Positions 7,929 to 14,742 of a stretch of DNA of 21,332 bases are shown in pieces. A program made the translations under genes and the position numbers. The DNA is taken from assembly GCA_964390545.1 (NCBI GenBank), contig CAYMJV010000053.1:1-21332 (forward strand). The letters run 5' to 3'. The DNA is from CAYMJV01 sp964390545 (GTDB lineage: Bacteria; Desulfobacterota; BSN033; UBA1163). Every line of letters starts with the position of its first letter. Position 1 is the first letter of the stretch. Under the pieces are notes generated by a model that was not told the DNA's origin, ran no database searches, and was given only the letters and a program-made list of their open reading frames with translations.

Positions 7929-8824
7929 TTCTTCTTCTGACTCGATCGCGGAGGGCTTTTCTTAGCCTTCTTCCCTTTCTCTTCGAGAGGGGGCGGAGGG
8001 GCTTCGGGAATGACAAGGACTTCTTCCAATTTCGTCAAATCGACACTGGGGACCAATTCCGCATATTGGAAAATGCCATGCTCCCTCTTCTCGACCTTTC
8101 GTATCTCCCCAACCATCAACCCTTTGGGAAAATTTCCACCTAGGCCAGAGGTGATCGCCACATCTCCAACGATCACGTCCTCTGATCGAAGGAGATATTT
8201 AAGTTGGCACCGGTTCTCCCCTCTTCCCTCCACGATCGCTTTGGCCCTTGTCCTCTGGACAATGGCATCGATGGCACTGCTATAGTCGGTAATGAGCAGA
8301 ACGGTGGAATGATAAGGGGCCGTCTTCAGGATCTGACCGACAACTCCCTCCGGTGCGATCACCACCATTCCCTTCCGTATTCCCTCTTTCTCCCCCTTAT
8401 TCAGGGTAATGCTTTTGAACCAGGAAGAGGGGTCCCCTCCGATGACTTCGGCGGCAATGACCGGAGGGGAAATCTTCTCCCGAAACTGGAGAAGTTTCTG
8501 GAGACGCTCATTGGCATAGACCATCTCCTTCATCTGATGATTTTCTCCTTGGAGTTCCGCAACCTTCTGTTTGAGCATGAGATTCTCTCTCTGGAGGTGG
8601 ATCAGAACCACATAATTCTGAAAGACACCATGAACCGTCTTGATGAGAAAGGTCGAAGCTTTTTGAAAAGGAGAGACGATCTCCGTGACAAGGGCGTCCA
8701 CAAAAGTGATTCCTTGCTTCTGTTTCACCCTTAAGGACATCAAGATGAGCGCCGATAAGAGGAGGATGAAGATGAAAGTTGCAAGCGTATATCTTCTGAA
8801 GAGAAAAAAGCCACGTATCCTCAT
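7925..8824 (-). CDS. mreC: Rod-shape-determining protein MreC
   Basis: MreC is a bitopic periplasmic scaffold that links MreB and MreD to PBP2. The 299-residue protein has one N-terminal membrane segment (about residues 10-30), a predicted coiled coil (about 65-110: LQRENLMLKQKVAELQGENHQMKEM) and the beta-rich MreC core with PSSWFKSITLNKGEKEGIRKGM and TDYSSAIDAIVQRT. The C-terminus is an unusual proline- and lysine-rich tail (PPPPLEEKGKKAKKS and on), likely disordered. ATG 8824 lies six bases after the mreB stop with only a weak ribosome binding site, so coupling to mreB is likely. Confidence 0.95.
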   Translation of the reverse strand: MRIRGFFLFRRYTLATFIFILLLSALILMSLRVKQKQGITFVDALVTEIVSPFQKASTFLIKTVHGVFQNYVVLIHLQRENLMLKQKVAELQGENHQMKEMVYANERLQKLLQFREKISPPVIAAEVIGGDPSSWFKSITLNKGEKEGIRKGMVVIAPEGVVGQILKTAPYHSTVLLITDYSSAIDAIVQRTRAKAIVEGRGENRCQLKYLLRSEDVIVGDVAITSGLGGNFPKGLMVGEIRKVEKREHGIFQYAELVPSVDLTKLEEVLVIPEAPPPPLEEKGKKAKKSPPRSSQKKK

Positions 8825-8830
8825 CTATCT

Positions 8831-9868
8831 TTAATATTGGGTCGTCACGGAATGGAGCAGTCGCTCGTTGTCCAAGACCATCCCCGCCCCCAGGACAATG
8901 GCTGAGAGAGGATCATCCACAATGGTAATGGGAAGGTTGGTCACCTCACGGAGGAGAACATCCAGATTCCTCAAAAGAGCCCCCCCGCCTACCAGAACAA
9001 TCCCTTTATCCACGATATCCGCGGCCAGTTCAGGGGGTGTCCCTTCGAGCGTGATCCGGACGGTATCGATGATCATGTTGATCGATTCGGCCAAGGCTTC
9101 CCGGACCTCCTCGCTGTTAATCTCAAGGGTTTTGGGGATGCCAGTTACTAGATCCCTTCCCTTGACCTCGATGGTTTGGGGATTTTCCTCCGGATAGGCG
9201 GTCCCAATATTGATTTTGATCAGTTCCGCTGTCCGTTCACCGATGAGGAGGTTGTATTTTCTTTTGACGTATTGGACGATGGCCTCATCCATCTTGTCCC
9301 CCGCCACCCGGATCGATTGACTCGTCACGATCCCTGAAAGGGAGATGACAGCCACCTCTGTTGTCCCTCCTCCGATATCGACGACCATATTCCCGGAGGC
9401 TTCGGTAATGGGGAGTCCAGCCCCTATGGCTGCGGCCATCGGTTCTTCGATCAAATAGATCTCCCTTGCACCTGCAGACTGAGCCGACTCCCTCACCGCC
9501 CTTTTTTCCACCGGCGTAATGCCAGAGGGAACGGAGATGACGACCCTGGGTCGAATGAGGGCTTTTCGGTTATGGACCTTCGTGATGAAATATCGAAGCA
9601 TCTCCCCGGTGATTTCAAAATCGGCAATGACCCCGTCTTTCATAGGCCGGATGGCAAAGATCGTTCCTGGGGTTCGACCAAGCATCTCCTTGGCCTGCCG
9701 CCCCACCGCCAAGATACGCTTCTCTCCTCTCGAATCCCTCTGAACAGCCACGACAGAGGGCTCGGAAGAGACGATCCCCTTCCCTTTCACATAGACAACG
9801 GTATTGGCCGTTCCGAGATCGATAGCCAGATCAGTCGAAAACAGACCCCACAACGAATCGAAGACCAT
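8831..9868 (-). CDS. mreB: Actin-like rod-shape protein MreB
   Basis: MreB forms ATP-dependent membrane-bound filaments that guide lateral wall synthesis. The 345-residue protein carries the actin-fold phosphate-1 motif DLGTANTVVYVKGKGIV, the connect motif RPRVVISVPSGIT, phosphate-2 MVVDIGGGTTEVAVISL, and the adenosine motif GIVLVGGGALL. The length is standard. GGAGAG lies seven bases before ATG 9868. It is the first gene of the elongasome operon; a candidate promoter sits at 9988-10016 and a hairpin in the leader at 9894-9936. Confidence 0.98.
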   Translation of the reverse strand: MVFDSLWGLFSTDLAIDLGTANTVVYVKGKGIVSSEPSVVAVQRDSRGEKRILAVGRQAKEMLGRTPGTIFAIRPMKDGVIADFEITGEMLRYFITKVHNRKALIRPRVVISVPSGITPVEKRAVRESAQSAGAREIYLIEEPMAAAIGAGLPITEASGNMVVDIGGGTTEVAVISLSGIVTSQSIRVAGDKMDEAIVQYVKRKYNLLIGERTAELIKINIGTAYPEENPQTIEVKGRDLVTGIPKTLEINSEEVREALAESINMIIDTVRITLEGTPPELAADIVDKGIVLVGGGALLRNLDVLLREVTNLPITIVDDPLSAIVLGAGMVLDNERLLHSVTTQY

Positions 9869-9893
9869 CCCAATCTCTCCTGTGATTTAATGG

Positions 9894-9936
9894 AGCCCCA
9901 CCTCTCGATGCTTCTCCTGAATAACCCCGTGGGGCT
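9894..9936 (-). promoter_or_regulatory. Hairpin in the mreB 5' leader
   Basis: AGCCCCAC (9894-9901) and GTGGGGCT (9929-9936) form a perfect 8-bp GC-rich stem with a 27-nt loop, 26 bases upstream of the mreB ATG and downstream of the candidate promoter. No U-tract follows, so it is not a simple terminator. A role in leader stability or control of translation is possible but is inferred from position only. Confidence 0.45.
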
Positions 9937-9987
9937 AAATCCCGAACCACCCATTCTCTCAATTGACGGTCAGGATGAAGTTGAGAT

Positions 9988-10016
9988 ATATTAACAAATA
10001 CCTCCTACCGAATCAA
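9988..10016 (-). promoter_or_regulatory. Candidate sigma-70 promoter of the mreB operon
   Basis: The minus strand has TTGATT (10016-10011), 17 bp, then TAATAT (9993-9988). Each hexamer matches consensus at four of six positions. The predicted leader to ATG 9868 is about 113 nt and contains the hairpin at 9894-9936. It is the best match I found in this gap. Confidence 0.4.
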
Positions 10017-10071
10017 GAGAATTCACAAAGGATTCCCCCCTTGTCTTTTTTAAGAGGATTGATTAATAATA

Positions 10072-10240
10072 GTTAACCCCGTTAGAAAACGTTTGGCCCT
10101 CTAACGGGAAGGCTCACACGGGGTATTAAACTCTGTGTTCGCTGACAATGGAACAACGTAATCCCCTGCTGCTTGCCCCGTTAGAAGTGGGTTACTAAGG
10201 GGAACTGCTGGTTAATAAAAAAATTTCTAACGGGGTAAAC
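10072..10240. repeat. CCCCGTTAG inverted-repeat element
   Basis: Four copies of the same word lie in about 170 bp: CCCGTTAGA (10078-10086) facing TCTAACGGG (10100-10108), a perfect 9-bp hairpin with a 13-nt loop; and CCCCGTTAGAA (10176-10186) facing TTCTAACGGGG (10225-10235), a perfect 11-bp pair with a 38-nt loop. The outer copies extend to GTTAACCCCGTTAGAAA and, in reverse, GTTTACCCCGTTAGAAA, so the whole element has near-identical inverted ends, like a miniature mobile element. No clear target-site duplication is visible. The rest of the 9869-10294 gap holds the mreB leader and promoter and no gene. Confidence 0.7.
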
Positions 10241-10294
10241 CATGATTCATGTTTCATCCCTGTGCAGGCAGGGGTGTTTGAAAGGAGAGGTTTT

Positions 10295-12196
10295 ATGCTG
10301 AGAATCTTAAGGGAACATGCTACCTCCTGGATGCTACGGGGCATCCTGATCCTCGTCGCTGTCACCTTTATTTCGTGGGGAGGGTATTCCCTGATCCGGG
10401 AGAAAAAATTTACCCACGCCGCCAAAGTGAACGGAGTCGAGATCCAGATGAAGGATTACTCGGATGCCTATCAGGGAGCGATCAAACAGTATCGAGATGC
10501 CTTGGGTTCATCCTTTTCAGAGAAGATGATCGAAGACCTCGGTCTGAAGGGGAAGGTCTTGGAAGACCTCGTCTCCAAAGTGCTCATCCTGCAGGAAGGA
10601 GCGAGAATGGGGCTTGACGTCCAGGATGAGGAGCTCCGGAGGAATATCGAATCCATTCCGTCTTTTCAGATGAACGGCCAGTTTGACCCGCGCGTCTATG
10701 AACGATTTCTCCGCCTGAACCGGATGAGCCCGGAGCAGTTTGAACAGATGCAGCGGGAGGGCCTCCTCATCACAAAGGTGGTGAGTCTTGTCCGACTGAA
10801 CGGCGGAAAGGTTTCGGAGGAGGAGGTCCTCGACACCTATCTCTTCGAAAACGAAAGAATCAATCTGGTCTTTGTCAAGATCAACCCCGAAGCCTTCAAG
10901 GGACAGGTTCAGGCAAACGAGGTCGAGATAAAAGACTATTACCAAAAACACCAGGAAGAATTCAGGACTCCCAATTTTCTCCAAGTCCAATATCTCATCT
11001 TCAGACCTTCCGACTATGAGGGAAAGGTTCAAATCTCCCTTGATGAGATCAAAAGAAATTATGATCTCAGAAAAGAGAGGTATACGATACCGAGAAGGGT
11101 CAGAGCGCGGGAGATCCTGATCAAAATAGACCGAGAGGATTCCCCCCAAAGGGTGGATGAGAAGAAAAAAAGGGCTGATGAGATTTTAGCGAAGGCCAGG
11201 ACCACAAAGGAATTTGGTTCCCTGGCCAAACAGGTTTCTGAGTCCGCGACGGCCTCCAAGGGAGGCGATCTAGGATGGATCCAGAGGGGGACTCTGGGAG
11301 AACCCATCGAATCGACCCTCTCTTCTCTGAAGAAAGGGGATGTAAGCGAAGTTCTCAGGGGGAAAGATGGATTCTATATCTTCAAGATAGAGGAAGTGGC
11401 GGAGGAGAAACAGAGACCCCTGGAAGAAGTGAAGGATCAGATCCTTCAGGCTCTCAGGAAAGAGAAGGGCAAAGCCGAAGCTTCCCGACGGGCGGATGAT
11501 GCCTTCTATACCCTTTTCCGGAGCCGAGATTTAGAGGGGTTTTCGAAGGAGAAAGGGATTGCCATCAAGACCACTGGATTTTTTAAAGAAGGCGAGGAGA
11601 TTCCGGAGATAGGCCGGAATCCTTTGTTCCATTCGAGTGCTGTTTCCCTGAAGGTCGGGGAAATCTCCCCCGTGATTAACGTTCCTCCCAACTTTTATAT
11701 TCTAAAATTGCTGAACAAAAAAGAATCCCGAATCCCCTCCCTGGAGGAGGTGAAGGAAGAAGTGAAACGGAAGATCATCGGATTAAAAGCTGACGAGAAG
11801 GCTCGTCAGGTGGCGGAAGACCTCCTCACTCAAATTCGGTCGGGAAAGTCCATCCGTGAAATAGCAAAGGAACGGGGCTTCCAGGCAGAGGAGACAGGAA
11901 TCTTCACCCGGACCCAAGGAGTGGTTCCAAAAATTGGGCCCGCAGGAGAGTTCACGGGTGCCCTCTCCTCTTTGACCCAAAAACATCCCGTTCCCAAAGA
12001 AGTCTTCCAAACAAAGGATGGCTATTTTGTGGTGAGACTATCCGCCCTGGAACAGGCAGATAAGAATAAATTTTCGGCAGCGAAGAAGAATCTGGAAAGG
12101 CGGCTGGCCTATCAGAAGCAGGAAGAATTTTTTCAGAATTGGTTGAGCCAATTACGAGCCAAAGCCAAGATTGAGATCAATAAAGAACTGCTGTAA
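10295..12196 (+). CDS. ppiD: PpiD/SurA-like membrane-anchored peptidyl-prolyl isomerase
   Basis: This is a periplasmic foldase of the SurA_N plus PpiC type, anchored in the inner membrane, thought to assist proteins leaving the Sec translocon. The 633 residues comprise an N-terminal anchor (WMLRGILILVAVTFISWGGY, about 12-31), a chaperone module (VNGVEIQMKDYSDAYQ onward, to about 190), a parvulin domain at about 264-365 (RAREILIKI, SKGGDLGWIQRGTLGEPIE, GKDGFYIFKIEEV) and a second degenerate parvulin-like segment near 520-600. PpiD of E. coli has the same build and a similar length. ATG 10295 is chosen because GGAGAGG lies five bases upstream; the longer frame from 10262 has no comparable site. 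It is a single-gene unit, divergent from mreB. Confidence 0.88.
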   Translation: MLRILREHATSWMLRGILILVAVTFISWGGYSLIREKKFTHAAKVNGVEIQMKDYSDAYQGAIKQYRDALGSSFSEKMIEDLGLKGKVLEDLVSKVLILQEGARMGLDVQDEELRRNIESIPSFQMNGQFDPRVYERFLRLNRMSPEQFEQMQREGLLITKVVSLVRLNGGKVSEEEVLDTYLFENERINLVFVKINPEAFKGQVQANEVEIKDYYQKHQEEFRTPNFLQVQYLIFRPSDYEGKVQISLDEIKRNYDLRKERYTIPRRVRAREILIKIDREDSPQRVDEKKKRADEILAKARTTKEFGSLAKQVSESATASKGGDLGWIQRGTLGEPIESTLSSLKKGDVSEVLRGKDGFYIFKIEEVAEEKQRPLEEVKDQILQALRKEKGKAEASRRADDAFYTLFRSRDLEGFSKEKGIAIKTTGFFKEGEEIPEIGRNPLFHSSAVSLKVGEISPVINVPPNFYILKLLNKKESRIPSLEEVKEEVKRKIIGLKADEKARQVAEDLLTQIRSGKSIREIAKERGFQAEETGIFTRTQGVVPKIGPAGEFTGALSSLTQKHPVPKEVFQTKDGYFVVRLSALEQADKNKFSAAKKNLERRLAYQKQEEFFQNWLSQLRAKAKIEINKELL

Positions 12197-12272
12197 TCCT
12201 GTGTGTTAACCTTGAGGTCTTGAGGGAGGGATAATGGCCAAATTGAAATTTGACCCTTTCTGATCTGAAACC

Positions 12273-12680
12273 TCACCCAAGCTTTCCATAAAACGGCCTG
12301 CCATGAGGATCCTTCAAAACATCTTCAAGAAAGGGGACGATTTCCCCCAGTTTCTCCTTGGGGAGGTAAGTCTGAGTTTTTATTTGAGCGGAATCTCGAA
12401 GCGCTTCAAGAGAAACGGGATGGGCTGTGAGCATGGCCACTGGAAGTTTTCGTCTCACAGCCAATTGGGCCAACTCTAACCCTCTCGCCGCGCTGATGTC
12501 TAGAATGACCATATCATAGTTCCAGGAAAATATTCGCTCAACAGCTTCGTAATAATTGGTCGTCTTGTGAACTTCACAGTTTGGACAAGCTTCTAAAATT
12601 TCTTCCTCCATAATGCTTAGGATATCGAGTTCATCATCCACAGCGAGGATCATCTTGTTTTTCAGCACGGACTCTTTCAT
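12273..12680 (-). CDS. Single-domain response regulator (REC)
   Basis: The 135 residues are one receiver domain: the acidic pocket VDDE (Asp15, Asp16), phosphoacceptor Asp61 in MVILDIS, switch Thr85 in AMLTAH, and Lys108 in YLPKEK. There is no output domain; a short tail (DPHGRPFYGKLG) follows. Such CheY- or Spo0F-like proteins act by protein contact or as phosphorelay shuttles. TAGGAGG lies eight bases before ATG 12680. It is 39 bp downstream of the 69-codon ORF and likely shares its sigma-54 promoter. The position after two histidine kinases and an NtrC-type regulator suggests that it takes phosphate from one of them. This is inference. Confidence 0.92.
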   Translation of the reverse strand: MKESVLKNKMILAVDDELDILSIMEEEILEACPNCEVHKTTNYYEAVERIFSWNYDMVILDISAARGLELAQLAVRRKLPVAMLTAHPVSLEALRDSAQIKTQTYLPKEKLGEIVPFLEDVLKDPHGRPFYGKLG

Positions 12681-12719
12681 GGCTATGACCTCCTAGGCTT
12701 GAACGCCTTCGAGTAGTTT

Positions 12720-12929
12720 TTACAGTTTGCCCCATTCCTGCCACGGAAGATCGGTTTCCTCTTCCCAGGAAGATTCGAATTTGCTATCGAAAAACCCATT
12801 CAGTCTTCCTGCAAGGTTCATGATCTTAGGGAGACGGGCATATCTCGCCATCTCTTCCTTCAGAACCGAAAACAAAACGCTGTCGCTCAGAGCCAGGATG
12901 TCTTTTCCGCCAAACAGTGTCCCTTTCAC
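12720..12929 (-). CDS. Small uncharacterised protein, 69 residues, first gene of a sigma-54 unit
   Basis: I do not recognise the family. The product is soluble, with a helical-looking middle (VLFSVLKEEMARYARLPKIMNLAGRL) and an acidic, tryptophan-containing C-terminus (SSWEEETDLPWQEWGKL). No signal peptide, membrane segment or cysteine is seen. The start is GTG 12929 with GAGGGGGG about seven bases upstream. It is 39 bp ahead of the receiver-domain gene and about 31 nt behind the predicted start of the sigma-54 promoter, which argues that it is a real gene. It might be a partner of the receiver protein. The alternative is that it is only a leader of the response-regulator gene. Confidence 0.65.
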   Translation of the reverse strand: MKGTLFGGKDILALSDSVLFSVLKEEMARYARLPKIMNLAGRLNGFFDSKFESSWEEETDLPWQEWGKL

Positions 12930-12971
12930 GGGATCACCCCCCTCACATTTTTAGACTCTACACAATTTAAT

Positions 12972-12987
12972 AGCAATTAGCATTCCA
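12972..12987 (-). promoter_or_regulatory. Sigma-54 promoter of the 69-codon ORF / REC unit
   Basis: The minus strand reads TGGAATG-CTAA-TTGCT (12987-12972). The invariant GG (-24) and GC (-12) are separated by exactly 10 bases, and the match to TGGCACG-N4-TTGCW is 5/7 and 5/5. The predicted start is near 12961, which leaves a leader of about 31 nt with GAGGGGGG before GTG 12929. A sigma-54 activator gene lies immediately upstream, which supports the call. Confidence 0.75.
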
Positions 12988-13165
12988 AAGATATTTTCCG
13001 TGGGACCTTTTTTACCTTTTTAGAATGCTTTTTAAATTTCAAATTTGACCTGGTATTCTCAAAATCATGTAGAAATTTCAAGGAAGTACGCGAGAAGAGA
13101 AATAAAGGTTCAGAGCATTTCCATTGGTGGTATCAGAATGGGGACCAAGAAGGGATGGATTGTCA

Positions 13166-13279
13166 GAAGGGTGCAACATAAGTTGACGTAGTTTTACTGG
13201 GTCTTTAATAACCTATTGAAAGAATAAACTTTTCTTAGTGCAAAAAAACATTGACCTTGCAATTAAAGTTGCACCCTTC
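13166..13279. repeat. 12-bp inverted repeat, candidate enhancer for the sigma-54 promoter
   Basis: GAAGGGTGCAAC (13166-13177) and GTTGCACCCTTC (13268-13279) are perfect inverted copies 90 bp apart. They lie about 180-290 bp upstream of the sigma-54 core, the side and range where activators bind. They also lie just after the stop of the NtrC-type gene, so a transcript-end structure is the alternative. Shorter TTGCA-type words occur between them. Confidence 0.5.
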
Positions 13280-13293
13280 CTGAGAGGTTAGAG

Positions 13294-14712
13294 TTATTGG
13301 CTTATCCCTTTCAAACGTTTATTCAGTGCCTGCCTTGTAATCCCTAACATCTGAGCAGCAATGGCCTGGTTTCCCTTGGCCCTCTTCATCGCTTCAGAAA
13401 GCAGGGATTGCTCTGCTTGTTTGAAGGTAGGTAATTGTTCAGAAAAAGAGAGCAAGGACGCTTGTCCGGATGGCAACTGTTTTGAATCGATATCAAAGGT
13501 GGGATGTTTCTGACGAATATAGGATTTAAAAACCTCCATGGAAAGTTTACCCGATTTATGACTGCTCACAGCATCCAAAATCATGGACTGCAGCTCTCTG
13601 AGATTTCCAGGAAAATGATACGTTGAGAGAAGAGCAAAAAGTTCCCCGGGTGGCGTAGGTTTCTTCTTCCCAAGGGTTTGGGACGCCGTTTCCAAGAAAT
13701 GGTCTATGAGGAGCGGTAAGTCTTCTGGTCGTTCGCGCAGAGGAGGAAGATGAATATGATGGGCACAGAGCCTGTAATAGAGATCCTTCCGAAACTTGCC
13801 CGAAGACTGCAGAACCTCAAGGTCCTGATTGGTGGCCACAAGCACACGGGCATCTGAGCGTCTGGCGACATCCGATCCGAGGGGAAAAAATTCACCATCT
13901 TGTGAAAGGCGCAAAAGCTTTACCTGGGAAGCAGGACTTAAATCTCCTATCTCATCCAGGAAGAGCGTCCCCCCAGAAGCTTGTTCCACCAAACCACTGC
14001 GCGTTTGGTCAGCTCCGGTAAAAGCCCCTTTTCGATGACCGAAAAGGGTGTCTGCAAAGACATTGTCATCCAGACCTGCCACATTGACCGGAACGAAGGG
14101 GCCGGTTCGATGGCTGAGGTGATGGAGGGCTTTGGCAACTAACTCTTTGCCAACACCCGTCTCGCCTGTAATCAGGGCCGGTTGAGGACTGGGAGAAATC
14201 GCCTCAATGTATTGGAAGATGGATTTCATGGCTGGGCTATTGGTAATGATTTCCGAAAAGGCCTCGGGATGCTCCAATTTGTCCGATAAGACCTGGGCCC
14301 TTAACCATTTATTCTCTCGCTGCAGTTCGCGAATTTCAATCGCCCGCTTCACCCCGGAGATCAACCGGCTTTTCTCGACGGGTTTGACCATGTAATCAAA
14401 AGCCCCAGATTTCATGCACCTCACTGCCGTGTCCACATCATTCGATCCCGTGATAATGATGACCAGGATTTCCGGAAAGTCATTGGCCACGGTCGAGAGA
14501 AGCTCTTGGCCCGTCAAATGAGGCATCGACAGATCGAGGAGCATGACCTCGATCTCTTGGCGAGAAAGGAGCGGCATCACCTCCCGGCTATCTTGACAAC
14601 GAATGAGATTATTCACGTTGGCAGAACGGAGCACCATCTCAAAGCTATTCAGCGTCTGGACTTCATCATCCACCATCAATACAGGGAAATAAGGATAAGT
14701 GGATATGATCAT
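13294..14712 (-). CDS. NtrC-family sigma-54-dependent response regulator
   Basis: The 472-residue activator has the standard three domains. The receiver (residues 1 to about 125) has VDDE and phosphoacceptor Asp60 in MLLDLSMP. The AAA+ domain (about 155-385) has Walker A GETGVGKE, an intact GAFTGA loop at about 229-234 for sigma-54 contact, Walker B GGTLFLDEIGD and arginine-finger region FRKDLYYRL. The C-terminal Fis-type helix-turn-helix is AIAAQMLGITRQALNKRLKG. ATG 14712 has GAGGAGG seven bases upstream; a TTG at 14718 would lie almost on that site. It closes a three-gene operon and is a close paralogue of the fusion protein at 16435-18612. The likely target is the sigma-54 promoter at 12972-12987. 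Confidence 0.96.
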   Translation of the reverse strand: MIISTYPYFPVLMVDDEVQTLNSFEMVLRSANVNNLIRCQDSREVMPLLSRQEIEVMLLDLSMPHLTGQELLSTVANDFPEILVIIITGSNDVDTAVRCMKSGAFDYMVKPVEKSRLISGVKRAIEIRELQRENKWLRAQVLSDKLEHPEAFSEIITNSPAMKSIFQYIEAISPSPQPALITGETGVGKELVAKALHHLSHRTGPFVPVNVAGLDDNVFADTLFGHRKGAFTGADQTRSGLVEQASGGTLFLDEIGDLSPASQVKLLRLSQDGEFFPLGSDVARRSDARVLVATNQDLEVLQSSGKFRKDLYYRLCAHHIHLPPLRERPEDLPLLIDHFLETASQTLGKKKPTPPGELFALLSTYHFPGNLRELQSMILDAVSSHKSGKLSMEVFKSYIRQKHPTFDIDSKQLPSGQASLLSFSEQLPTFKQAEQSLLSEAMKRAKGNQAIAAQMLGITRQALNKRLKGISQ

Positions 14713-14742
14713 TCTCAAACCTCCTCAGCCGTCAGCTAAATC

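Larger units (their letters stand above)
12930..13293. other. Gene-free AT-rich control region
   Basis: This 364-bp gap lies between the NtrC-type gene and the 69-codon ORF. It holds the sigma-54 promoter (12972-12987), an AT-rich middle, and the GAAGGGTGCAAC dyad (13166-13279) with two extra TTGCA-like half sites (GTGCAA at 13238, TTGCAA at 13257). I see no ORF with a ribosome binding site and no convincing intrinsic terminator after the stop at 13294. Confidence 0.7.

Noticed and set aside
12234..12263. Nine-codon frame MAKLKFDPF behind GGGAGGG, after the PpiD-like gene
   Set aside because: The ribosome binding site is good, but nine codons with no continuation in any frame give no support for a gene; perhaps the stump of a lost one.
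13184..13212. TTGACG-N17-TAATAA promoter-like sequence on the plus strand
   Set aside because: The -10 match is only three of six and it points antisense into the NtrC-type gene with nothing to transcribe.
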